Shown in pieces: positions 34,423-45,576 of a stretch of 64,000 bases of DNA. Below the pieces are notes generated by a model, which worked only from the letters and a program-made list of their open reading frames with translations, had not been told where the DNA came from and did not search any database. Positions within the stretch are counted from its first letter, which is position 1; each line of letters starts with the position of its first letter. The position numbers and the translations under genes were made by a program. The stretch lies in the NCBI GenBank assembly GCA_964016875.1, contig OZ024733.1:21867324-21931323 (forward strand). The letters are read 5' to 3'. Source of the DNA: Fallopia convolvulus. Its lineage: Eukaryota > Streptophyta > Magnoliopsida > Caryophyllales > Polygonaceae.

Positions 34423-37400
34423 CTGGTGTTTTGAGAAATAACTTATCCTATCTAGACGAGAGAAATTTCCTTCTAACATTGAATTGTTGTTCAAATGCTG
34501 AAAATGCAAGGTTCTCCAATCCCCACCATATTTTAATTTTACAACCCCAGCTTAGCCCACTTTTCTTAGATGAGGAAAGACTCATTTTTTCATATTTACA
34601 TTGAATTTGTTAGCCTTAACCTTATTATCTTATATCTTACACTCTATAGAAAACATTTTGATTTTCCCTCTTACACCACGCCACTGATTTTTTTTGCTGC
34701 GGATAAACAAACACTTTATCTTTTCTGATATGATCATTTTAGTATGACACACCAACCCAATCTTCCACAGTTTTTATGTGGAAGAAGACGGTGAAAAGTA
34801 GGGTATATATACAGCCTAAAGCCAATTATCATCTTTTCTATACAAGTCATTCATTTTCCTTGCTTCTAGTATCACTATTAAATCCTTACAGGAACAAGAA
34901 ATCCTTCCTATGGATGGAAAAAGAATTTTTTTCTAAGGAAAAATGCATCACTTAATAGAAGATACATTATACCCGAACAAAATAAATAAAATTAAAAGAG
35001 CTAAATTCAATGCTATGCAAACTCTACAAGTTCATTCAAATAACAATCTTCAAGTAATCAAGTAGTAAGCATAAACAAAAGATATTCGACATTACACATA
35101 GAATTTAACCACTAATCGACAGACCTTAAGTGAAAATATGAAGGCTGTATCATCCCTTCCAAGATGTCCCTGTTTGATGCCACAACACAATAATTTTTTT
35201 TTTTTTTTTTTTTGAAACAACACAATAAATAAGTTAGACACTAAAAAATATAGAAATAGCTTTAGCATGATATTAGCTATAAGAATCTGAATCAACTTTA
35301 AAAGAATGAAGATGATGATCTATATCTTAAAAATAAATAAAAAAATAAAAAAAAGTCTGAACGAAATGCATGTTAGAACAATAACCAGCAAAAACAAACT
35401 ACAAAGTCTGAAGAACATCAGAAACTTCTGTAACAACTATGTAAGAATTGAAAATTACATCACTATTAGTTAAAATAACCAAATCATGACAACGTTAGAT
35501 GTGCATTGTACGAAAACACGGAGTCAAGAATTAAAAAACAAAGCAATTTTTAGCAGAAAATTATTATTTAACAGCCATTTGAACAAGATGAACCAACTGC
35601 CAAGCATGCACCAGAAATAAAATGGAGAGGATCACTAATAAAGGATAAAATTGGTAATATTTCTTTTCTCCTAAATAAGAGTCTCAGTCTTTTCTCCTAA
35701 ATGGTAATATTTCTTTGACAAGATAAAATTGTAATCAAATAGCAATAAGACCATCTATGATATAAACCCAGAATTATCTATATTATTATTTTTAATTAAT
35801 TTCTTATTTTTCCTATTTTCTAGGATAGTTATCAGAGTTGAAAGAGTCTAAGTTAGTTTCCTAATGTTTAGCCTAGAGTCAGCAGATCTCAATGTCAATT
35901 AACTTGTGGTTAGTTAGTCGGTAGTCTACCTATTCAAAGTCATATCCTGAGTATTTGTAATCAGCTTTTATGGATTGAATAGAGTCTAAAAAACGTAGGA
36001 AATTCCTACACAAATTCCTCTTGCAAGATCCTTGCTTGAGTGGTCTTCCTGAAAAGAGATTCTCCTTTCAGTGGGTTGTAGTAATCTACTAATGACAATT
36101 CTTTTAAGGTTTCTTCCCTCAATATAGGGATGTATGTTAAAATCTTTAGATGATCAAAAGAATAAACCATAACACACCACTCAAAAGTTACATAATTCTT
36201 CCCTAAGAGGCATTTGAGCAGAAAAAATATGTAACCTGTCCATAAACAAGTTCGTTTAGATCGCTAAGTGAGGGGGTTCTCTCGACCATGCGTGCCTGTT
36301 TCAAATAAATGGCACACATAATAAGATAATATCCACTGAGCCAAAGAATACAAGTCCAACTATCATATCAAAAAATCATTTGTAGCCAAGCCCTAAGACA
36401 TGGCATATCCTCCTCATGGAATCTTACATCCCTCTCCTTTGGTACTTTCTTTTTTTTATGGAAAATAAGTCATCACTTAAATAGTCTAGATTAGTAAACC
36501 TTGACACCTCCAGGGAAACAGAAGGCACAAAGATCCTTTGAACCCATCGGCAAGCTCTTTCCTGAAGGGTACTTAAAAAGCATCTGCATATAAACATAAG
36601 GAAGCTTCATTAGCTGTCAAAGAAATGCAGGAAAGTAGGAACGACTGGGGAATATGACAAACAAATCTAATCATCTACACTCACACATGATTTAATTAAG
36701 AAAGTGTCAAGTCAGTCAAAGTGAATGAGAAATTAAGTGTGAAAAAAGGGGGCAAAAAAAAAAACAATTCAAAAGGTCAGCAAACAGAAAATTGAATTAT
36801 TTGATTAAAATCAACCTGAGGCTCCAACGACGGGGGTGAAGGAAACCAATAATCATGTTTTCCATCAATTAACACTGCTCTTGACATTGCTTTCTCCCAT
36901 TTCTTTTTCCTTGCAAATGCCTGCTCAACAGCTTCAAGATTAGCCTGAGGAGGCAGCCCAGTGACAATCAAGTGTTCAAAAAGTTCAGTTGGCTCCTTAT
37001 ATTTTGTTCGGTCCTAAAGCAACATCAACAAATAAATTACTTGAGAGAAATAGAGAAAACAATTGGAGATAAAAGGAAGACTTTTAGATTCAGAAATACA
37101 ACTAATCCATTTAAAATAATGAAACAGGTGATTACAGATGTCCTTTATGGTAATCAGCAAAATGAGGAGTCTAAAGGAACCTAGTTCCATAATTACATAC
37201 CAATGTTCCAATTTTGCAAACAGTCCAGCTTTCAAGTCTGAAATTACTAACACTTCCCTACAAGTGAATGTCTGAATCTTTATTAATTATTATTTCTGTT
37301 AATCATGCTTGATGTGAAGATTTGCCGGGAGAAAGTTTTAGTAAAACTAAGATTCAAAGAGAAGCTCTTAAGAGCATGAATATACAAATTTACATGAACT

Positions 37401-38115
37401 CTACATGTTATACCAGAAGACACCTCAAATTGGTCAGTTCGTGACTAGGTCAGTCTCTGCAAATTTTATTATTCAACTCAAGTCTTAACAACATGCAAGT
37501 TGCAACAAGCATAGTACTTTCCTATTTTGTTTGGTCACGGGCAGATCAAAACAGGAACTGATTGAGCGTCCTTCATACATACATCAACCAACAAATAGGT
37601 CATATTTATTTTCTCACATCTTGATTTCACCTAATTCGATCAAATATTGCACTCCCAGTACTGTCACCTCCAGCTAGGATTGATGAACATACCAGAGACG
37701 TAGATTGGAGGTGATACCACTGCCTTTTCTGATTAGCCAAGACCTCGGGGTCGAAGTTGAAGCCTCTATTTTCCTCCTGCGGGCTCCCGCCCCAATTCAT
37801 AGCCCTCTGAAACTGTGACTTAAGATTCTGGAAACTGTTGGGACGCGTTGGTCCTCGGAAAACGACTTCACTTCGGGTGCGGCGGTGGCCTGCCGACGAG
37901 TTCCCGCTCAATGAGCCAGAGGTCCCATTGCACCCATTGGGAATCGCATGGTCGTCTAGGGTCATAGGGATCTTCTCCGAATGTTCGTGTAAAGCAGCTG
38001 GTGGCATAGGCGGTCGATCAGCTAAAGGCTGATGAGACGGCAAACGATCGGCAGAAGGGAGTTCCGGCAGCGGCGGCGGATCATCGACTATCGCCTCGCC
38101 GTTCTTTTCTTCCAT
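25984..38115 (-). CDS. DENN (AEX-3) domain-containing protein
   Basis: Eighteen exons in transcript order: 38115-37693, 37013-36816, 36583-36500, 36295-36236, 35169-35125, 34237-34044, 33924-33574, 33331-33277, 33159-32965, 32883-32794, 31647-31585, 30505-30431, 29096-29046, 28415-28338, 27706-27572, 26454-26347, 26249-26184 and 26052-25984. All junctions are GT-AG and keep frame, giving 779 residues. A disordered Pro- and Ser-rich N terminus (1-141) is followed by uDENN (about 150-330, with EHLIVTGLPP and PEIVQRSPGIL) and a low-complexity linker (335-470). The cDENN follows (about 490-640, with EKQVVVTCPNLGVLSAIVLS and FLDAPVPFLVGIH), then dDENN to the end (LFIETQMFSVLSD). DENN proteins are exchange factors for Rab GTPases and act on membranes in vesicle traffic; the target Rab here is unknown. 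It resembles the Arabidopsis DENN/AEX-3 family protein, not the larger SCD1. The gene looks intact. Confidence 0.93.
26868..26896 (+). other. tRNA-Gln 3'-half-like fragment (possibly plastid)
   Basis: About 26 bp around GGAGGTTCGAATCCTTCCG resemble the T-arm and acceptor strand of a plastid tRNA-Gln gene and include a B-box (GGTTCGAATCC). There is no 5' half, so it is not a tRNA gene. It lies in an intron of the DENN gene. Confidence 0.35.
27027..27365. mobile_element. Small inverted-repeat MITE in DENN-gene intron
   Basis: An arm at about 27030-27065 (AAATCCAAGTGGTGCC, then TCTCTG) is inverted at about 27335-27365 (the other strand reads AAATCCAAGTGGCACC, then CCTCTG). The spacer is about 270 bp. 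No target duplication was defined. Confidence 0.5.
29383..30356. mobile_element. MITE with subterminal ACCACCC repeats
   Basis: The left end carries repeated GCACAAAACCACCC words (29407-29525). The right end carries the inverse, GGGTGGTTTTGTGCAAAC, several times (30205-30345). The terminal parts resemble each other as GGGTAAAATGTATATAACC versus GGGGGTGTATAAAACC. ATA flanks both ends (a possible 3-bp duplication). It occupies the intron between the exons ending 30431 and starting 29096. No transposase is seen and the superfamily is uncertain. Confidence 0.65.
30921..30936. repeat. Poly(G) run
   Basis: About 17 consecutive G in a DENN-gene intron. Its length is uncertain because such runs are error-prone in sequencing. 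Confidence 0.7.
32166..32465. mobile_element. Nested inverted-repeat MITE
   Basis: Outer arms (about 32166-32212 and 32410-32465) share CATTTTCATTxTAAAGACA-type sequence in opposite orientation. Inside is a second, tighter hairpin at 32213-32303 with GTTTGGATC...GATCCAAAC ends and TTTAATGCATTAA arms. A single arm of the outer family recurs at about 27158-27200. Confidence 0.55.
34364..34420. repeat. (TA)n(GA)n microsatellite
   Basis: About 13 TA units followed directly by about 14 GA units, in a DENN-gene intron. Confidence 0.9.
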
Positions 38116-38735
38116 AGCTCACCTCAATATCGCGCTATTTCACATTGCATGAGCACAAAAATCGTCTTTGAAGTTCCTCCAATTTTTATTATGCCTCCTG
38201 GACTTTGGTTTTCCAAAACGGTAAGTTGGATGAAATCGCAACAGACCATCAGAATCCGTGCGGAGGAAGATTCCAAAGCGAAAACGAACACAATGCACCG
38301 GCGACGACAATGTGAGACTAGTTGGAATCACGTCCCTTGATTAATGTCCGAAACTAATTCCGTTGAGAAGCAGAAGATGCATAAAACAATAGTATCGTAT
38401 CTGGAAGATTGCCCTTGCCGGCCGAAACTGTATCGATTCGTGGTGGAAGAGAGAGAGGGGGGACATTAATTAATGGTAAAATGGTGATTGGTGAAGGAAA
38501 AGGGCCCTGAAGGAAGAAAAATGGCTAAAAAATAGGAAATGGAAGAAAAAGTCGCTGAAAAATAGCAGAGGACGCCGGAGGGGTAATCGACGGACAGACG
38601 CACGTCATAAATGTGATTGTACGAAGATTCCATCATCCATTAATCCATTATTTTACTCTGGTTTAGGCTAAAAAACATGCCCTAAAAATCACCTCCAATT
38701 TCCAATGTCATCAACCACTATTTTTTTTATACTAG
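38116..38735 (-). promoter_or_regulatory. DENN gene 5' flank
   Basis: About 620 bp between the DENN start codon and the first upstream repeat. It should hold the promoter and 5' UTR. No convincing TATA box was identified. A purine-rich stretch (GAGAGAGAGGGGGG-like, about 38447-38461) is the main feature. Confidence 0.4.
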
Positions 38736-39550
38736 CAATTAGGCCGCGAAGACGGAGACTTCATTAGTGTAAAGATATGGAAAATGGCATTTCCGTAAAT
38801 TTATTTAAAGTGGCATGGTTTATTTGGAAAACGAATATGGAAATGGCATTTCCGTAAATTTATTTAAAGGGGTTTTTTTGGTATTAATTTAATTGACTTC
38901 ACGCCATCCAATGTATTAAAACTTGTTTTATTACGTATACGAGCTTTCTTCACAACTAAGAAACGAACTGATCCGAGCTTGCTTACGAGCGAAGTAACAT
39001 GGACACGTTTTTCGAGACATGTCAAAATTGCCCGTTCACATCCAAATATCACATAAGTCGATCACGCTTTTCCAAGAATATATATCCCGAGATTACTTAA
39101 GAGTTAAGCAATACGACACGAAATTCAACGAACAAATAAAATATCAAAATTTTACGTATACGAGCTTTCTTCACAACTAAGAAACGAACTGATCCGAGCT
39201 TGCTTAGAAGCGAAGTAACATGGACACGTTTTTCGAGACATGTCAAAATTGCCCGTTCACATCCAAATATCACATAAGTCGGGCACGCTTTTCCAAGAAT
39301 ATATATCCCGAGATTACTTAAGAGCTAAGCAATACCGACACGAATTTCGATGAACATTAAAATAACGCAATTATTCTTGAAAAATAATGATTAATGAATT
39401 AATAACAACCGCAGCCGCACGATGGTACACACAATTTTATGAAATTGGACGGTCGTGATCAAAAGATACGGATTTTTAATAGCCGCACGATAGTACACGC
39501 ATTTTTAAGTAAATTGGATGGCCGAGATCGAAAGTTACCTACGCTTTTAT
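38736..39550. repeat. Upstream repeat with 221-bp tandem duplication
   Basis: The segment starting at 38931 (TTACGTATACGAGC) recurs at 39152 and is nearly identical over about 205 bp, so the period is 221 bp with about 1.9 copies. A second, shorter pair (AGCCGCACGATxGTACAC) occurs at about 39413 and 39481. An even shorter pair (AATGGCATTTCCGTAAATTT) is at about 38783 and 38838. Ends near TACTAG (38736) and TAGTAGTA (39550) suggest one repeat element of unknown class. Confidence 0.6.
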
Positions 39551-39672
39551 AGTAGTATAGATATAGATATAGATATAGATATAGATATAGATATAGATAT
39601 AGAAGTATAGAAGTATAGATATAGATATAGATATAGATATAGATATAGATATAGAAGTATAGATATAGATAT
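39551..39672. repeat. (TATAGA)n hexanucleotide repeat
   Basis: Runs of ATAGAT/TATAGA units broken by GAAGTATAG. A minus-strand frame of alternating Leu-Tyr and Ser-Ile results from it and is not a gene. Confidence 0.9.
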
Positions 39673-40073
39673 AATTAAAATAAAATGATTAAGATTAGAG
39701 CTTTCACATTGTTTCACGTCGGATTTTGCCACTTAACGATCCAATATTATGCCATATCGGATTTTGACACATATAGCGTTTTCATTACTCCTTTTATTTT
39801 ACATGTTACATATTTTTTATACGTCATTTTACATGTCATTTCATAATTTCCTCATCACTTGCATTTAATTTACAAGTCATATTTTAGTCCAAAAAATCTA
39901 GCTTAATTTTCAAATTCAATGCTAAAAAACACAAAATAAAACATGTCCTCATTTCTCTTTGATCATGAATCATATTTAGATAGAAGGCAGATTATCGTTG
40001 TAGATGGGGCAACATGCGGTGCTTCGACGTTAACATCGCGTCGTTAATCATTGTATTGTCTCTTCTAGCTTCC
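39673..40073. other. Spacer, no gene seen
   Basis: Intergenic sequence left of the Athila element. No motif was recognised. Confidence 0.4.
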
Positions 40074-40182
40074 AATAGCGGATATAGGCGGGGTTGTGCC
40101 GATGTTTAGATGTTAACGCCAATGAAGGAGTGACGTATTTAAACATTGCTCCTCGCTCGTCTATGTTAAATAGATGGGAATA
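40074..40182. repeat. 109-bp segment shared by outer flank and element interior
   Basis: Identical, with one mismatch, to 50352-50460. On the left it lies outside the LTR and includes the GAATA target duplication. On the right it lies inside the element, next to the 5' LTR. See the matching finding on LTR conversion. Confidence 0.85.
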
Positions 40183-41546
40183 TGATGAAGTATTTTTGGT
40201 GGTCGTTTATACCTATCAAAGAATCCTTAGCTTAACCAACTCAGTAGAGCGGTAAGTAAGGGTCGATCCCACAGAGACTCGTGTATTAATGTTATTACTT
40301 GTGTGCCAAGTAACCAAAGGGGATTTTAAGGAATGAATATCTAAACTACTATGCAAATTGAAAAGTAAATATGAATGCAAAAGATGATTTAAATCAATGA
40401 GAGACAAATGTGTTCAACTAGTTAAATCCATCATGATATTGTTTCGCTGATCATCGATTCTCTTGATTCTCTTCTCACTTGAATAATCTATTGTGGATAA
40501 TGACCCTACTAAGGATTAAGATCCAAACTTCAACTATAGTTGATAGAACTACCAGTCTAACAACCCTAATTAAATAACAACCTAGAAGACCTTCTAGATT
40601 CAATTAAATAACAGCATGACGATTCAAGTTATCAATAGAAACAAGCAACTTAGAGCAACCAGACATCTAAGTGACTTGTGAATTTATTCCCTTCTTCAAC
40701 CAACAAGTCCAACCGGTACTAAGTTGATTAAAGTATACTCATGATCAAATTAACTCCAACCGGTAATTAATCAGATTCAGTTTTAACTAGAAATTCAATT
40801 AGGTAGCTAATCTAACAAAACCCTAGTTTAGATTCAATTAAGCACATAGAATAATTTCTATTCAAGTTTGTTGAGAATCAATCAAACCTCACAACTACAT
40901 ACAAATCATGACTTCAATAACTAGCCAAACACAAGAGAAATTAGCAATGCATAATTGAATTAAAATCAAACTTACAAAGGTTCAAAGGTTCTTCCTTGAG
41001 AGAAAACCCTAGCCTCCAAAAGTATGACAAAAGTTATGATAATGATGGAGAGAGAAAACTAAAAACAAAGTTTAAATACCCCTAAGATATCCAAATATCA
41101 AATTATCCCGAAATTACATCAAACTAGTCGGAAAATACATAACCAAGGCCCAACTCTAAGCCCACTTGATCGGCCCAATCCTCGCGCAACGGAACAGAGT
41201 GGCGCGGTCTCCTCAGCCTGCCGCGGCCGCGCCATGTCCATCACCAGCCCGCGCCACCAATGCTGGCGTGTCTCCCCGTTGCTTCATTCCGTTGGACTCT
41301 AGTTCTTCACTCCTACTTCAATCTTCAATGCAACACCTCCTAGCTTCTTTCACTCGTCCACCACCGACATGGTCATCAAGATCTCGCCCCGCTGTTGCTC
41401 CTGAACCTAAAAACCTGCAAAACCGAGCAAACCAGCGCATAATACCCGACAACACAAAAACCTAAAAACTACATAAAAACTAACCTAAAACTAACTAAAA
41501 CATATATAAAACATGCATCTAAACTACTCCTATATGCAAGCTATCA
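40183..41546 (-). repeat. Athila 3' LTR (1364 bp)
   Basis: On the element strand it runs TGATAGC...ACTTCATCA. It differs from the other LTR at 40250 (C here, T at 50528) and 40824 (T here, C at 51102). It contains a GC-rich patch at about 41178-41275 and a TATTTAAA box (minus strand, near 41072-41082) that could drive transcription. Confidence 0.9.
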
Positions 41547-41562
41547 AATTCCCTCATGCTTA
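41547..41562 (-). other. Athila polypurine tract
   Basis: In the element direction AAGCATGAGGGAATT lies directly before TGATAGC of the 3' LTR. A GAGGACAAGCAAGG word precedes it, a recurring feature of this group. Confidence 0.65.
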
Positions 41563-43013
41563 ACCCTTGCTTGTCCTCAAGCAAGACATAAATCAAAATC
41601 ACACCATAGAAATGCAATCTTACATCCATCTCAAGTCAAACAAGCACTTCACATATAATTAAAAACCCAACCAAGACTTCCTAGCATGCATTATAATAAG
41701 CGAAAAGTAAAGACCATTCATTCATTCTAGACCTCACCAAGGTAATTGTGTTTGCACTCAAACTCTCAAGTGTTTTAAGGACGTGTTTCACTCAAAATCA
41801 ACCATGAAAACTAGACTACCATATGCTTGCATCAGAATTCTAAATCTCCACCGCTGGGGATCAAATACATAACAAAAATCAAGAGGTCTTTTTAAGGCTT
41901 GTAATGTTGCCAAGGTAAAGAGAAATTTGGAAGGGATAACATTTGGTTTGTGGTGCTAAATCCGGGATAAAGAACTAAACCTAAACCAAAATTCAACACT
42001 TTCTTTTCTTACTTCTCCCAAACTTTCTTTTTCAACTCCATACACTCATTTAAACACTTTGTTTCTTCTTTTTCCTTCTTTCTTCACTTTTTTTCTTGCC
42101 TCTTTTTCAACTCTTTTTCTTTTACACTAATGAAGATTACTTACAATTGAACTCAACTTTTCTTTGCTTTGCACAAACTTTTCATCTTCATCATTTTTTT
42201 CTTCACTTTTCAACCAAGAGTTGTATTTCCTCTTTTCCACCTTTTCTCCAATTCCCCCATATTTACATCAAACTCACACAAAATACAATCACAACCTAAA
42301 GTCCTAAATCCCGGATTATGGGTCAAGCTTATTAGGCTAGGAATCATTTTGTGGAGCTAATAAAAATAGGCTTAAAGCTCAAATAAGTAGGGTGTCAAAA
42401 ACATGGATCTTGTAAGGTAGGAAGGGAAATAATAGGCTAATAAGAAACATTGCCTCAATCATTTTAATGTCATGCATTCAATCATATAAAGCAGCCTTGA
42501 AAAAGAGTCATAACGCAAGTTCTAGAGCTAGATAATCATGATGATACACTCAAAAATTTTAGAGAACAAACATATCATGAAATGCCAAAAATCTCACAAG
42601 GCTAATTTTTGTCTAGAACTTCAGAATGAATCAAATACTCAAGCTAAATACATGCTCCATCTTATAGTCAAATCATTTAATCAATGATCATGCTCATATC
42701 ATATCAACTTCAGTAAATCATGCAAATCATGGGTTAGAACTTATACTTAACTTAGAAACACAAGAGGAATCAAACAAGGGGGAAATAAGAACCTAAATGC
42801 AATATATTTATTTTTTTTTACAAATTTTCTGATTTTTTTTCATTTTTCAGGATTTTAATCAATGCATGCAGAAATTTTAAGAAATTTTAAACATGACCTA
42901 AACTAATGCAACTATATGCAATGCAAATAAGTAATTCCCTTCCCCCATGCTTAAAACATACTTTGTCCCCAAAGTATAGTAAAAAGTAAAGGAAAGAGAA
43001 AAACTCACAAAAT
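41563..43013 (-). other. Athila 3' untranslated region with second purine tract
   Basis: Non-coding region between the env-like ORF and the 3' LTR. At about 42932-42975 it holds a second copy of the tract theme (GGGGACAAAGTATG, then AAGCATGGGGGAAGGGAATT), directly after the env-like ORF. A pyrimidine-rich stretch (TTTCTTC-type, 42000-42250) on the plus strand means the transcript here is purine-rich. Confidence 0.6.
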
Positions 43014-44731
43014 CTAGTTATCTGGCGGGTAGTAGGGCGAAAAATCCTGTGGTGGCGGTGGCTGATACTCCGGATGATACTCTGGTTGCGGTGGATGGTA
43101 CGGTGGAATCTCCTGTGCTGGTGGTGGCTGGTATGGCGGGAACTGAGGATATGGCGGCGGAGGAAAGTTGTACTGAGGATAATACAAATGAGGCGGATAG
43201 CCGGTGGAACTCCAACCATCCAATCTAGAATGGAGCAGCCTAAACTGCTCATCATGACGTGCCTGGAATGCCTCCTGCTGAGCCTGGAAAGCAGCAAACT
43301 GCTGATCCTGATGAGTCTGAAGAGCAAAAATCCTCTGATCTGACGTGTCTAAAATGTGGTGAAACGCTCATCCACATAATCATGTAATCCCGTGAAACCC
43401 TGAGTTTGACTCAACTGCATCTGCTGCATCATCCCAGACAACTGATCAAACTGGGCTGGAGAATAGCCCATACCATGTAATGCATCATCATCAGTGGCTG
43501 GCTGCTCCTCCTCACTCTCATCATCATCATCAGCATCAGAATCTACCTCCATCTCATAATCCACGTCATCATCAACATCCTCTAACACCTCATATTGTGC
43601 ATGATAAGCTCTAGGCTGTCTGACCCCTGTATCCTAACGTCTGACCTGCTCCAGAGGCAAATTAGTATCTAGTACTTCGATCCTCCAAGTCTTCCATTTC
43701 TGGCTCCCAATCTTGATCTTAGTCGTTTCATCATCAGGCATCTTCATGGCACGACCTGAATCTCCTAAAACCCGATAATATGTCCCCCTAACTCTGTAGC
43801 ATACATTCATACTATGAAACATCTTAAAGCTCATGGGTAAAGGCTGAATGTCAGGCTGATATCCCCTCAGATCAATGTCAAAATGGCGAGCAAATCTAGT
43901 AACAATCCCGCCAATAGCAATAGAAGTGTCTGGAACTCGAGCCACTTGGGACAACTGAGTCATCAACAAACCAGCTAGGTTGACTTTTTCTTGCATTAAA
44001 CATGCACATAACAACAATAAGTCCTTCTTGGGGCAATTGTTTTCCCCATCCCCTCTTCCACTAATGGTGTGAGCTATGAATCTCTGAAGAATACGAATGA
44101 CTGGATGGGAAATAGAAGACGATTTAGCCCTTGAAGGCTTGTAAACAACCTTCCCTGTGATATGACGCCAGAAATCTACAGTCAACCAAGTAGCCTGTGC
44201 CTCACAACGAGTTACCTCTTCATCCTTAATCTCAGGAAAACCAAACATGACATTAATGTCATTCAGTGTCATCCTCCTTTGCACATTCCTCAGACGGAAC
44301 GTACATAAACCTGCTTGAATTCCTGACCCATCAATGATATCACATTTCAGAGTACTCAGAAACTCCAATGTAAGGCCTTTGTAAGTGGCCTCCCTCAAAT
44401 GAATAAACTCCTTAAATCCCAAGGCAGTAGCAACCTCATTCAACTTTCCCTGAATCCCCAACTCCTCCATAAACTCCCAATCAATAAAGCGGGTAGGTTT
44501 CCATACCCTTTCTGCAAGATGTTTGAACCGAGCCCGACTCCATCTTTCATTCAAGCTGAACCCATACTGCTCAGGGGTAGCCTCTCCTACAATGGGTAAT
44601 GGCTCAGGCGCCTCTGGAGCTCACCTCCTAGTAGTAGAAGTACGAACCGGTCGTGACCCAGTGTTTCCCCTTGCTCTAGATGCAGCAGCACGGGAAGTAG
44701 AAGCACCCTGACTAGCTCTTTTAGGACCCAT
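43014..44731 (-). pseudogene. Athila env-like (ATHILA ORF, PF03078-like) gene, broken
   Basis: The ATG at 44731 opens a basic, Ser/Arg-rich N terminus (MGPKRASQG). After about 37 codons a TGA interrupts, then the frame is open through 43634 (306 codons from 44554). This region has the ATHILA-type fold signature, for example LRNVQRRMTLNDINVMFGFP. A TAG at 43634-43636 is followed by the same frame with an acidic D/E-rich stretch (43588-43349). A frameshift then leads to a Gln-rich coil and a Pro/Tyr-rich tail ending at 43014. In intact elements this is the extra ORF downstream of integrase, proposed to be envelope-like; no transmembrane segment is evident here. Two stops and one shift make it non-functional. 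Confidence 0.75.
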
Positions 44732-45576
44732 TGTACCTAAATTATGTCAAATTCCTGCACAAGCACCACCAAACAACACAAATGCAATTTTTGTTGTCCC
44801 GGCAAGGACAACCACAACAATATTTCACAAATAAGCTCTCGATCACTCTCTTCCCCCACTACCTAGAATATTTTAATCAATTTTAATCAAAAATTCTAGG
44901 GCGGATCTCAAATCTTCACAAACTAGCAAAATAAGCACAAATCTAGCTTATAATCGAGCAAGGAACAAACTTTTGTGAAGGGATTAAGCCAAAAACGAAC
45001 TAATTTAGCCTAGATCTAAGCTTTTCTAAAAACCTAGAACAAGACTCTAATCCGAATTTAAGCTTGTATTTGAGAAATTTGGAGTTGAGAATGAGAAAAA
45101 CTTACTTGAATCTTGTTGTTGGATGGAGTTTTAGGCGATTTTGATGACAAATCCGAGCTTGAGAGGCCTTCAATGGAGGTTTTGGGTAGGAGGGGGCGTG
45201 AGGAAGGAGGAGAAGTGGAATATGGGGTGTGTGTGAATGACTCGGCCAAGGGGATTTATGACGCGTTGAATCCAACGTGCCGCGGGCTTGGGCCCAGCCT
45301 GACGCGGCCGCGTCATCCAACCACTCCGCCCGCGCCACACTCTCTGGCGACTTTACGCGGTCTTGACCTGGCTCGGGCGCGGGCGCGCCACTTTATGTTA
45401 TGCCCACACTCCTCTAAATGCTTCGGGGTATTGATTTTCGAACCTGGGTATCTAAGACACACACAAAAAGCTACCTAAAAAGCAAAAGATTAACTGAAAA
45501 TTTAATCTACTCTAAGCCTTGGGTTGCCTCCCAAGAAGCGCTTGTTTAACGTCATTAGCTTGACGCAAAAAGGATA
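44732..45576 (-). other. Spacer between pol and env-like ORF
   Basis: Holds a conserved hairpin, CTTGGGTTGCCTCCCAAG (about 45517-45534, loop TTGCCT), in a context (AAGCGCTTGTTTAACGTCA) seen in many Athila relatives. It also holds a GC-rich patch (45276-45402) with a perfect 16-bp palindrome TGACGCGGCCGCGTCA at 45300-45315. Splicing to the env-like ORF could occur here, but no site stands out. Confidence 0.55.

Noticed and set aside
35192..35213. Poly(T) run as a LINE or SINE tail
   Set aside because: No element body or target duplication found beside it; a simple intronic homopolymer explains it.
35690..36150. Possible LTR fragment in a DENN-gene intron
   Set aside because: The sequence has an LTR-like flavour, but I found no matching end, duplication or second copy.
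39547..39732. Minus-strand frame of alternating Leu-Tyr and Ser-Ile
   Set aside because: Pure translation of the TATAGA microsatellite.
40074..41546. Calling the LTRs 1473 bp long, up to GCTATT
   Set aside because: Identity extends that far, but only the ends at 40183 and 50461 give TG...CA termini and the GAATA target duplication.
45113..45478. 121-codon plus-strand frame in the Athila spacer, and similar plus-strand frames at 41166, 48604 and 51444
   Set aside because: They arise from the GC-rich patches on the non-coding strand of the element, lack domains, and the LTR copies are simply duplicates.
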